57,669 bases of DNA, from assembly GCA_947649125.1 (NCBI GenBank), contig CANSQL010000009.1:1-57669 (forward strand). Reading direction: 5' to 3'. The notes under the pieces are model-generated. The model did no database searches, had not been told where the DNA came from, and worked only from the letters and a program-made list of their open reading frames with translations. Numbering within the stretch: position 1 is the stretch's first letter; every line of letters begins with the position of its first letter. The stretch comes from an uncultured Erysipelotrichaceae bacterium (lineage in GTDB: Bacteria > Bacillota_I > Bacilli_A > Erysipelotrichales > Erysipelotrichaceae). The translations under genes were made by a program, and so were the position numbers. Positions 15,529 to 23,777 of the stretch are shown here, piece by piece.

Positions 15529-17379
15529 ATGTCAAATACAAAACAAAAACTTTTGATTTTTTTTGCGGCAATCTCCGCAGGTACCCTATTGATATCAAAT
15601 CTCGCAGCGGTAAAGCTGTGGGACTTTTTCGGCATTGCCGTTGACGGCGGTGTCGTTGTCTTTCCGCTTACCTATATTATCGGTGATTTGATCGTTGAGT
15701 GCTACGGCAAAAAAATTGCGAACAGCATTATTTTTTCCGGCTTTGCAGTCAATGTAGCCGCAGTAATTGTCTTTTGTTCAATCACGGCATTATCGGATAA
15801 TCCCGGCAATATGCAGACCTCAATGCAGGATATCTTAGGATTTACACCGCGTATTATCGTTGCTTCCTTAATTGCCTATGTAAGCTCTAATTTATTAAAC
15901 AACGCTGTGTTCATGAAAATGAAAAGCGGAAACAGCGTATTTGCGAACAGCTTTATTGCGCGGGCCTTGGCTTCCTCGGCATTTGCGCATTTGATTGATT
16001 CCGCTATCTTTGAAACCATCGCCTTTATCGGTGTTTTAAGCTTTCATGAGTTTTTGATGCAGGCCGCCTTCGCTTACCTGTTAGGCTTCGGCTTTGAGCT
16101 TGTATTAGCGCCGCTTGAGGCTTGGATCGCAGGCAAGGTAAAACGCTGTATGAAGGAGTATCAAAACAACAATCGCTTCAGCTTTGAGATTACGGATAAA
16201 ATTCCCGGAACGCTCGGTCGTGCCGGTATCATTCATACACCGCACGGTGATATCAAAACCCCGGCCTTTATGAGTGTCGGGACAAAGGGTGAGGTTCGCT
16301 TCCTTACGATGGAAGAGCTGAAAAGCATCAATGCACAGGCAATGCTCAGCAACGGCTATCATCTGCGCAATGCTTCAAAGGAAATCGCGAAACAAGGCGG
16401 CTTGGCCGAATGGTCCAAATGGAGAGGTCCTACGCTGACCGATTCCGGCGGTTTTCAAATCATGTCGCTCGGCTCCGGCTGCGGTAAGGTTGTCAGCATG
16501 GAGCGCGAAAGAGAAGTTACCAATGCCGAGATCAAGGATCGCTTGGCTCATGTCAAAGAAGACGGGGTACATTTCAAGGATCCGTTCACAAATCAAGATG
16601 ACTTTATCGGTCCCGAGGAATCGATGCAGATTCAATGCCGCATCGGTGCCGATATTCATATGGCATATGATGAGCTGACCTCTTTGGCAGACAGCTATGA
16701 ATACAATGTCGAAGCCTTGGCAAGAACCGAGCGCTGGGCGCTTCGCTCCTTAAAGGAGCACAAAAAAAGATGTGACAGCTTAGGCTATCATCAAGCACTG
16801 TACGGCGTGATTCAAGGCGGACGTTGGGAGGACCTGCGCCGTTCCACCTGTAAGAAATTCGCTCAGATGGATTTTGACGGCTATGGCTTGGGAGGCGCCT
16901 TCCTAAAGGAAAGCCTCGGTGAGATTCTGCGTTGGTGCAACGAGGAACTGCCGGAGCACAAGCCCCGCCATTTGCTTGGCTTATCACATCCCGATGATAT
17001 TTTAATCGGTATTGAACAGGGTGCGGATACGTTTGACTGCGTTGCCCCTACAAGAGAGGCGCGTCACGGTAAAATTTATACACGACACGGAAATTTCAAT
17101 CTTGCGAAGGCAATCTATGCTTCCGATGAGAAAACATTGGATTCCCCTTGCGACTGTCCGACCTGTCAAGCAGGCTGGACAAGAGGACAGCTTCGTGCCC
17201 TAATGAAATCTCAGGACAATGAGGAACGTCGTCAATATTATAAGCTCGCGACCTTGCATAACCTTCGCTTTATCATTCGTTTGACCGAGGAAGCACGCAC
17301 CGCAATTCTAAACGGTGCCTTCCGTGAATATAAAGAAGCATTTATGAAGGATTATTATCATGATACAAGGACTGAATAA
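15529..17379 (+). CDS. tgt: YhhQ-type queuosine-precursor transporter fused to tRNA-guanine transglycosylase
   Basis: 616 aa in one frame. Residues about 1-205 form a six-helix membrane domain of the YhhQ/QPTR family (NLAAVKLWDFFG, FPLTYIIGDLIVECYG). Residues about 218-610 form a TGT. Its active-site Asp is in LTDSGGFQIMSLG (about residue 305), the nucleophile region is TFDCVAPTREARHG (about 502), and the zinc site is CDCPTC (about 541) plus the His in ATLHNLRF. TGT exchanges guanine 34 of tRNA(GUN) for a deazapurine. Two pocket stretches differ from the preQ1-type bacterial enzyme: DELT instead of DECT, and GGAFLKES where E. coli has GGLAVGEP. About 20 extra residues follow MSLG. The fusion would place base insertion at the uptake site. 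Function is well supported; queuine specificity is inference. Confidence 0.88.
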   Translation: MSNTKQKLLIFFAAISAGTLLISNLAAVKLWDFFGIAVDGGVVVFPLTYIIGDLIVECYGKKIANSIIFSGFAVNVAAVIVFCSITALSDNPGNMQTSMQDILGFTPRIIVASLIAYVSSNLLNNAVFMKMKSGNSVFANSFIARALASSAFAHLIDSAIFETIAFIGVLSFHEFLMQAAFAYLLGFGFELVLAPLEAWIAGKVKRCMKEYQNNNRFSFEITDKIPGTLGRAGIIHTPHGDIKTPAFMSVGTKGEVRFLTMEELKSINAQAMLSNGYHLRNASKEIAKQGGLAEWSKWRGPTLTDSGGFQIMSLGSGCGKVVSMEREREVTNAEIKDRLAHVKEDGVHFKDPFTNQDDFIGPEESMQIQCRIGADIHMAYDELTSLADSYEYNVEALARTERWALRSLKEHKKRCDSLGYHQALYGVIQGGRWEDLRRSTCKKFAQMDFDGYGLGGAFLKESLGEILRWCNEELPEHKPRHLLGLSHPDDILIGIEQGADTFDCVAPTREARHGKIYTRHGNFNLAKAIYASDEKTLDSPCDCPTCQAGWTRGQLRALMKSQDNEERRQYYKLATLHNLRFIIRLTEEARTAILNGAFREYKEAFMKDYYHDTRTE

Positions 17380-17390
17380 TCAGTCTTTTT
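17370..17390 (+). terminator. Terminator overlapping the stop of the fusion gene
   Basis: GACTGA-ATAA-TCAGTC followed by T5; the TAA stop lies in the stem-loop. Confidence 0.75.
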
Positions 17391-17487
17391 CTTTGTCTGC
17401 CGTAAGCTGAAATTCACTGTTTTTCCTGCTGTAAAACTATTTCTTTTATATTTCAAACGCTATTTTATTAAATCGTACCGTTAAGCT

Positions 17488-17516
17488 TTGACAGATTGAT
17501 TTAAATTAGCTAAAAT
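17488..17516 (+). promoter_or_regulatory. Promoter of the LytTR regulator gene
   Basis: TTGACA, 17-bp spacer, TAAAAT, about 150 bp before the ATG. Nothing else is recognised in 17391-17665. Confidence 0.6.
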
Positions 17517-17665
17517 TTACCAGAGACAAACTTTACTATTATACAGCTGTATATCTTAAGATTGATTGAACAAATCACATCAACACAGATAATTCAGCAG
17601 TCTTTTCAATGATCACAGGTAAAGGACATGTATAGGGAGATACACAGTAAAGGGGGAAATACCGA

Positions 17666-18364
17666 ATGAACATTCTTATTATTGATGACAACAAGCATGA
17701 TACCGCAGTACTGAAAAAACTGTTAAAACAAATCGAACAAAAAGAGCGGATTCGCATCACAGTAGAAACAAGCGATATACTCCCCGCTTATTCTAAGGAT
17801 TTACGTGAATTTCATATGATATTTATGAATCCGATGATTAACGGTGCGGAAAGTATTGATTTAGCTTGTAAAATCAGAAAATATGACAATAATGTATCGA
17901 TTATATTTACAGCGGATAATTTAAATTATGCGCAAAAGGGATATTATGCGAATGCGAATCGTTATTTGTTGAAGCCTTATGATGAAAGCACTTTTTTCAA
18001 TGAGGTCATCGATCTATTCTGGAGCTTTATCTATGTTCATAAAAGCATTCGTATTTTTAAAGATGAATTTGAAATACCGATTCATAAAATCATGTATATT
18101 GAAGTCAATCATCGGAAAACCTGCTTTTATTTAATGGGCGGAGATAAAAAGGTAACTTATCGCCCGTTGAGCGACTGGATCAAGCTGTTAGAGGACGCAC
18201 CTTTTTCACGTCCGTGCAGAGCGTTCTATATCAATTTTTCCAATGTGAAAAGCATTACACAGTACGGAATTATCATGCGGGATGAAAAATATATACCGAT
18301 TACGAAATCGTATCAAGATCGTTTTTTCTCAGACCTGTTGTTTTATCGCAATCGCTGTCGATAG
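17666..18364 (+). CDS. LytTR response regulator with pseudo-receiver domain
   Basis: 232 aa: receiver-like domain (1-120) and a LytTR DNA-binding domain (about 130-230; IMYIEVNHRKTCFY, RPCRAFYINFSNVKSI). The acidic pocket (IIDDN) and the switch Lys (LLKPYD) are present, but the phosphoacceptor position is Asn55 (FMNPMING). Aspartyl phosphorylation is therefore unlikely. No histidine kinase gene is adjacent. It may act constitutively or respond to another signal. The ATG follows AAAGGGGG. The gene ends base-to-base against the convergent pilin-like gene, whose product could be a target; that is speculation. Confidence 0.85.
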   Translation: MNILIIDDNKHDTAVLKKLLKQIEQKERIRITVETSDILPAYSKDLREFHMIFMNPMINGAESIDLACKIRKYDNNVSIIFTADNLNYAQKGYYANANRYLLKPYDESTFFNEVIDLFWSFIYVHKSIRIFKDEFEIPIHKIMYIEVNHRKTCFYLMGGDKKVTYRPLSDWIKLLEDAPFSRPCRAFYINFSNVKSITQYGIIMRDEKYIPITKSYQDRFFSDLLFYRNRCR

Positions 18365-18988
18365 TTAAATTTCTCTTTGTTCGCGCTGATGCTTCCAAAG
18401 CGATAATACAAGAATCGTACCTGAGAACATACAAAACAAAAGAAGCACGTCTTGAAGCGAAAATGCTTGGGTCGGGATATAATAAAGCATTGCGCTTGAA
18501 TTATCGCTGAAAGCGGCTGTATTGTCCTGAGATATCGTTTGGATGACTGCCGGTTCGATCACAACATTCATTTGAGGCTCTTGATCGGCCGTTTGCGCAG
18601 GTAAGCTGATCAACAGCGGCTCCATGGTACCGTAAGATGCAGCCTTAGTCTGAATAATCAAATAGCTTCCCTTTGATAACTGCTTCCATTCCACTGCCTG
18701 TTGGTCATCGCTTGTATGAGTAAACGCAACAAGATTTCTTGTCTTTACCTCTTGTTCCAGCTCTTTTAATAATGCTTTGGAAGGCTCCAAGGCCTCTTGT
18801 CCGCGCTGTCTCATAATATCACTTACATCGTATAATGACAGCGCAATCGTTTCCTGTTTCACATTGATATGCTTCAGGTGGATTCTGATGCTGCCCTTTT
18901 GTGTAAGCGCAGATATCGGATGCAGATAAAGCCAAAAGCTGCATAGAAATACCCCGAGCAGCACTCCTTGTCTGTTTACCGATTTCAT
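18365..18988 (-). CDS. Pilin-domain-like exported, membrane-anchored protein
   Basis: 207 aa. The ATG at 18988 follows AGGGGGATACC. A signal peptide (to about residue 27, ISA-LTQ) is followed by a beta-rich ectodomain: GSIRIHL, GSYLIIQT and EPLLISLP resemble the N-terminal domain of SpaA/LPXTG pilins. A C-terminal membrane helix (DVLLLFCMFSGTILVL) and a short basic tail come last. No LPXTG motif is present, so anchoring is by the helix. It is convergent with, and abuts, the LytTR regulator gene. Exact function unknown. Confidence 0.6.
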   Translation of the reverse strand: MKSVNRQGVLLGVFLCSFWLYLHPISALTQKGSIRIHLKHINVKQETIALSLYDVSDIMRQRGQEALEPSKALLKELEQEVKTRNLVAFTHTSDDQQAVEWKQLSKGSYLIIQTKAASYGTMEPLLISLPAQTADQEPQMNVVIEPAVIQTISQDNTAAFSDNSSAMLYYIPTQAFSLQDVLLLFCMFSGTILVLSLWKHQREQREI

Positions 18989-19192
18989 GGTATCCCCCTT
19001 TTCTTTTATCACGCAGCATACATCTGATATAGCTCCAGTATACACTATTTTTTAAGCTCATTCACGTTATCACAGACTGTTTTTTCAGTTAATTATTTGA
19101 TTGAGCACTTATTTAAGAGTCTATGCTTACTCATTGAAACATGGATAACCGTACTGTAGTTTTTATTATTTCTTTCTGATTCTGATATAAAA

Positions 19193-19225
19193 AAACAACC
19201 TTTCTGCGGATGAAAAAGATTGTTT
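19193..19225 (-). terminator. Terminator downstream of the small XRE gene
   Basis: On the minus strand AAACAATCTTT pairs with AAAGGTTGTTT (G-U included), followed by T6. The rest of 18989-19352 shows no gene. Confidence 0.55.
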
Positions 19226-19352
19226 CATTTACAGCTTTCCTTCACTGTTTCATGAATTAAAAATACCCATGTTGATTCAATCAATCATAAGAAGGTTCGT
19301 GCTGATTTCATATTGATGAAATTTTAAAGCTATTGTCGAAGCTTATCCTTAA

Positions 19353-19580
19353 TTAAAATAATCGGTATTCTTCCATGTCCTTTAGCTTGATATTTAACGG
19401 CTTTGCGATTTTAAGCAATGTTTCAAGACTGATGGTTTTTCTGTCTCTTTCAATCAAATCAAGATAAACAACATCTAAATCAGTCAAGCTTGCCAATTCA
19501 TCCAAGCCCATTTGTTTATCCCTTCTTAGTTGATGTATATATTTACCGATGTGATTTCCAAACTTTACCTTTGTGCTCAT
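19353..19580 (-). CDS. Small XRE-family regulator
   Basis: 75 aa, essentially one helix-turn-helix domain (IGKYIHQLRRDKQMGLDELASLTDLDVVYLDLIERDRKTISLETLLKIAKPLN). The turn is atypical (LDVVYLDLIERDRK where ...SYISRIERGKR is usual). There is no dimerisation or effector domain. It stands alone between two gene-poor stretches, so the target is unknown. Confidence 0.75.
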   Translation of the reverse strand: MSTKVKFGNHIGKYIHQLRRDKQMGLDELASLTDLDVVYLDLIERDRKTISLETLLKIAKPLNIKLKDMEEYRLF

Positions 19581-19870
19581 AATTATACCCTCGTTTCTTA
19601 TTTTCAGCTTTTATGTAATGAATTTGATACGTTTATTTCACTACGTGTCTTAATTATATCATATCCAATGGTTCTGCGCACAATAATTTACTTTTTTATT
19701 TTAAATGTAAAGCTTTTTCTTTTAGGATTTACAAAAGATACAATTTTATACGGTAGGATTTATCTGTATTAAGGCAATATACTATCTTAATCAGTACATA
19801 ATTGAGCTTTTTATCATATTTAATAAAATTTAAAATAGTGTCATATCAGGTTAGCTGAGCAATTATAAAC

Positions 19871-19907
19871 TTTCACACATTATTTTAAAACAAAATAATG
19901 TGTGAAA
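19871..19907. other. Perfect 16-bp inverted repeat in a gene-poor 500-bp region
   Basis: TTTCACACATTATTTT (19871-19886) and its exact complement (19892-19907) are separated by AAAAC. It ends neither adjacent gene closely (ptsI has its own terminator at 20043-20069). The rest of 19581-20042 is AT-rich without a convincing gene. Confidence 0.7.
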
Positions 19908-20042
19908 ATCAATCCAAATAGAATTTTAAGTCTGATACCGTTACTCCATAATAAAAGACAGCCGGATCCGTATTCTTTCAATAAGAATGCAGCCTCACTG
20001 CCCTTCACGAAACCGGATTCTGTTTTTTCAATCCTTTTCCGA

Positions 20043-20069
20043 CAGACAAAAGCAGCCGTCACGGCTGCT
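20043..20069 (-). terminator. ptsI terminator
   Basis: On the minus strand AGCAGCCG-TGA-CGGCTGCT is followed by TTTGTCTGTC. Confidence 0.75.
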
Positions 20070-20097
20070 TTATGATCTCATAATAAATTTTTAAATA

Positions 20098-21798
20098 TTA
20101 GTCAACCTTGCTTTTTACAAGTGCTAATACTTCTTCAGCTGTCGCAAGCTGTACTGCTTCCGCAGCCAGTTTTTCACAATCAGCTTTGCTTAATGTTGTT
20201 ACCATCTTACGTGCCTTCAAAATAGAAGTTGCACTCATGGAGAATTCATCAAGACCAAGTCCCAACAACAACGGTACGGCATATGGCTCTCCTGCCATTT
20301 CACCGCACATACCGGCCCATTTACCTTCCTTATGTGCACCGTCGATGGTTGCCTTAACCAGTCTTAAAATTGATGGATTATACGGCTGATACAGATAAGA
20401 TACATGCTCACTCATACGATCGGCTGCCATTGTATACTGAATCAAGTCGTTTGTACCGATGGAGAAGAAGTCTGCTTCCTTCGCAAAGTTATCAGCATTG
20501 ACCGCAGCTGCCGGAATTTCAACCATCATACCAACTTCAATATTATCCGCAACCTTAACGCCTTCGCTGATTAGCTTTTCCTTTTCCTCATTGAAAATTG
20601 CCTTCGCATCTCTGAATTCCTTTACGGTCGCAATCATCGGAAACATGATGCAAAGCTTACCGTAAACAGAAGCACGAATCAATGCACGAAGCTGAGTACG
20701 GAAAATATCAGTGCGATCCAAGCATAAACGAATAGCACGATAGCCTAAGAACGGATTCATTTCTTCAGGGAATTCAAAATAAGACAGCTTCTTATCACCG
20801 CCGATATCCAATGTACGTACAACGACCTTGCGTCCGCCCATACCGGTCAATACTTCCTTATATGCTTCAAATTGCTCATCCTCAGTCGGGAAATGATCGG
20901 AATTCATATAAAGGAATTCGGTACGGAATAAGCCGACACCCTCACCGCCGTTATTCAATACACCTTCAACATCCTTGACACCGCCGATATTACCGGCAAG
21001 CTCTACCTGATGTCCGTCGGTAGAAATTGATTTCGCAGTTTTTAAAACCTTTAATGCTTCCTTTTCCTCAGCATATGCCTGTGCCTTTGCCTCATATTTT
21101 TTGATGGTTGCTTCATCAGGGTTTAAGATAACCTCACCCTCTAAAGCATCCATTACGATAATATCGCCGTGCTTCGCTTCCTCTAAGATACCGCTGCAGC
21201 CTACTACAGCCGGAATTTCAAGCGAACGAGCCATAATTGCGGAATGTGAAGTACGCCCGCCGATCGCAGTCGCAAAGCCCTTCGCAAACGTATTCAGCTG
21301 TGCTGTATCACTCGGTGTCAAATCATACGCAACAACAACGGAATCCTCATTGATCAAGCTCAAATCAGGAATCATCAACCCTAACAGATTACATTTCAAA
21401 CGAAATGTAACATCCTTGATATCCGCTGCACGCTCACGCATATAGTCATTATCCATAGATTCGAAAATCATAATCATCTGATTCGCAACTGTCTCAGTCG
21501 CATAATCTGCATTGACCTTATCATTTTCAATCATACTGATGATCTGTGCCGAAAGATCGGGATCGGAAGCCATCATTAAATGTGCATCAAATACTGCCAG
21601 TTCTTCATCACTTAAACGCTTAGACGCAATTTCCTTAATACGCTCAATATCCGATTTCGTCTTTTCCAAAGCTTCATGAAACTTCGCTGTCTCAACAGCC
21701 GGATCAGCTTCTTTTTTCACAATTTCAACCGTAGGCTGCTCAAGCTTATAAACCTTCGCAATCGCAACTCCGGATGACGCCGCAATACCTTTTAACAT
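20098..21798 (-). CDS. ptsI: PTS enzyme I (phosphoenolpyruvate-protein phosphotransferase)
   Basis: 566 aa, full length for EI. The phosphohistidine is His185 in [21 protein letters not shown]. The C-terminal PEP-binding barrel shows FRTEFLYM, the IRLCLDR arginine and GMCGEMAG (catalytic Cys). It takes phosphate from PEP and passes it to HPr, starting all PTS sugar uptake in the cytosol. ptsH is not adjacent, unlike in many Firmicutes. The ATG is followed by a normal N-terminus ([13 protein letters not shown]) and preceded by AAGGAGG. Confidence 0.97.
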   Translation of the reverse strand: MLKGIAASSGVAIAKVYKLEQPTVEIVKKEADPAVETAKFHEALEKTKSDIERIKEIASKRLSDEELAVFDAHLMMASDPDLSAQIISMIENDKVNADYATETVANQMIMIFESMDNDYMRERAADIKDVTFRLKCNLLGLMIPDLSLINEDSVVVAYDLTPSDTAQLNTFAKGFATAIGGRTSHSAIMARSLEIPAVVGCSGILEEAKHGDIIVMDALEGEVILNPDEATIKKYEAKAQAYAEEKEALKVLKTAKSISTDGHQVELAGNIGGVKDVEGVLNNGGEGVGLFRTEFLYMNSDHFPTEDEQFEAYKEVLTGMGGRKVVVRTLDIGGDKKLSYFEFPEEMNPFLGYRAIRLCLDRTDIFRTQLRALIRASVYGKLCIMFPMIATVKEFRDAKAIFNEEKEKLISEGVKVADNIEVGMMVEIPAAAVNADNFAKEADFFSIGTNDLIQYTMAADRMSEHVSYLYQPYNPSILRLVKATIDGAHKEGKWAGMCGEMAGEPYAVPLLLGLGLDEFSMSATSILKARKMVTTLSKADCEKLAAEAVQLATAEEVLALVKSKVD

Positions 21799-21951
21799 AA
21801 CAAATTTTCCTCCTTATTATCCTATATGAGAAAGACCGCAAGAAATCGCTTTCAAATCTTTTTCTCTAACATAAATGATAACATTTTCAAGCATAAATTT
21901 CCAGTCCTTTTATCTGATTGATAATAGAAAATGCGACTTTTTATCGATTTT

Positions 21952-22266
21952 CTATTGTGCACAATAAAGCTGCTCCAACAAAAGTGAAACTGCAGCCCTT
22001 TTACAACGATAATACGTGCTTGGAGAATACACGGAACGCCACCAGCTTCGCTCCTTAAGCTCAAAGAAATCATTAAACAAAATAAGCGCATATTTATGCT
22101 TCATAGCCTTCAATAAAGCTTGAAGCAGCTCTATCAGCTCTGTTTCATTCGGTGTTGCCGCATGTGATGATGTATGATTACGGGTAATTCCTTTACGATA
22201 TACATATCCCAAATAACGTATTAGTTGTTCCTTTTCCGTTAATGACAATGAGTTTATTTTATCCAT
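21952..22266 (-). CDS. Small hypothetical protein, possible ArpU/MG284-like
   Basis: 104 aa, hydrophilic, helical. The C-terminal WWRSVYSPSTYYRCKRAAVSLLLEQLY resembles the helix-turn-helix end of sigma-like/ArpU-type small proteins and of the MG284/MPN403 family, but this match is from memory and weak. The ATG follows TAGGAGGC. It lies about 150 bp upstream of ptsI on the same strand. Confidence 0.5.
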   Translation of the reverse strand: MDKINSLSLTEKEQLIRYLGYVYRKGITRNHTSSHAATPNETELIELLQALLKAMKHKYALILFNDFFELKERSWWRSVYSPSTYYRCKRAAVSLLLEQLYCAQ

Positions 22267-22424
22267 AATGCCTCCTAATTCTCTTTACGCTAACCTAAGC
22301 TCGGTTATTATATTATTGGCAAAAAGAGGCTGATATACAAAAATTCACATAATTTCACATTTATTCTGTTATCAATAGTTTTCATTACAAAGAATATTTT
22401 TTAAAGATTACGCATAGGAAGCAC

Positions 22425-22456
22425 AAAAAAATACGACATCGCTTATCACGACATCG
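22425..22456 (-). terminator. pfp terminator
   Basis: On the minus strand CGATGTCG-TGATAAG-CGATGTCG forms an 8-bp stem with two G-U pairs, which appears in DNA as a direct repeat. A T7 tract follows. Confidence 0.65.
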
Positions 22457-22477
22457 CATTGTTATTATAGCTGACAA

Positions 22478-23683
22478 TTAGCGCATATTGAACGGCTTAA
22501 TTGTTTTAGGAATACCGTTTTCCATAATTAATGTAGGCTCACCTTCAATTAACGGTGTGATATAATCATAGAATTCCTTTGTCAAGCCCTGATAGTTTGG
22601 CAGAATCCATTCTGTAGGTACATGCTTAACATGGTTTGCGAAGTTTTCAGCAGGTCCGCTGATGAATTTCGCATTGTATTTACCATCGATATATTCACGC
22701 TGTACTGCGACTACCTCACCGGTAAACTTACCGTCAGCACTTCTCATATGAGCGGACATACCTAATTCAAATGCCTCGCTGACATCAACCAATGACTGAG
22801 CGAAGTTAGAAGAACGTGCAGCAGTACTTAAATCCTGTACCTTTGCGCGAGGTGCAATACCTGCTTCTAAAATCATGTTTTTCAAGGTTTCTCCGGCACC
22901 GCCTAAGATAGCGTGTCCGAAACCGTCGTTTTTAGCTTCACCGGCTGAAATATAAGTACCGTCGGCATAATGTGCACCCTCACTTGTGACGATGTAGCAT
23001 TTACCCTTTTCTTCCATACACTTCTTGACCTGTGCCAAGAACTGCTCCTTATCGAAATCGATTTCCGGTAATACAACTAAATCAACACGTCCCGTTACAA
23101 CAGTTGAGCCTGCCAACCAGCCGGCATCTCTACCCATTGTTTCTAAAATGAATACTTCCTCACGAGTATACACGTTGTAATCCAACCAAGTAGCGTTTAC
23201 TACTTCATTCGCAAACTTCGCACCGGATGCGAAGCCCGGACAGTGATCGGTAACCATCAGGTCATTATCCACTGTTTTCGGAATACCGACGAAGCGCTTA
23301 TCAATGTTGTTTGCCTTTGCCCACTGACTCAATGCATCTACTGTATCCATTGAATCATTTCCGCCGATATAGAATAAGATTTCAATATCGTGCTTGTCCA
23401 TGATTTCAACCAGCTTGCGATAATCGGTTTCATCATTTCTTTTTAATTTGTAGCGGCAGCTTCCCAAAGCAGAAGACGGTGTTTGACGAAGCAGCTTATT
23501 TTCTGTTTCACTCATGTTTGTAAGATCATATAAGCGATCCTGCAGAATACCTTCGATTCCGTTTAATCCGCCGTATACGTGATCATAAACAGGATTTAAC
23601 TGATTTGCCCGTACAACACCTGCTAAAGAAGCATTGATAACTGTAGTAGGTCCGCCGGACTGTGCAACTAAACAATTAGCCAT
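22478..23683 (-). CDS. pfp: PPi-dependent phosphofructokinase
   Basis: 401 aa. It phosphorylates fructose-6-phosphate with pyrophosphate, reversibly, in glycolysis. PPi specificity is read from GGNDSMDT (Asp where ATP enzymes have Gly) and PKTVDND (Lys where ATP enzymes have Gly). AQSGGPTTVINAS and ETMGRDAGWLAG are the other active-site segments. AGGAGG precedes the ATG. Confidence 0.92.
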   Translation of the reverse strand: MANCLVAQSGGPTTVINASLAGVVRANQLNPVYDHVYGGLNGIEGILQDRLYDLTNMSETENKLLRQTPSSALGSCRYKLKRNDETDYRKLVEIMDKHDIEILFYIGGNDSMDTVDALSQWAKANNIDKRFVGIPKTVDNDLMVTDHCPGFASGAKFANEVVNATWLDYNVYTREEVFILETMGRDAGWLAGSTVVTGRVDLVVLPEIDFDKEQFLAQVKKCMEEKGKCYIVTSEGAHYADGTYISAGEAKNDGFGHAILGGAGETLKNMILEAGIAPRAKVQDLSTAARSSNFAQSLVDVSEAFELGMSAHMRSADGKFTGEVVAVQREYIDGKYNAKFISGPAENFANHVKHVPTEWILPNYQGLTKEFYDYITPLIEGEPTLIMENGIPKTIKPFNMR

Positions 23684-23777
23684 GTGTCTATTCCTCCTAA
23701 TATTTATATGACAGGTTTATTTTATCATAATCATCTTTATTTTAAAAGGGCATTTTAAGAATATGGCAATGTTCGCA

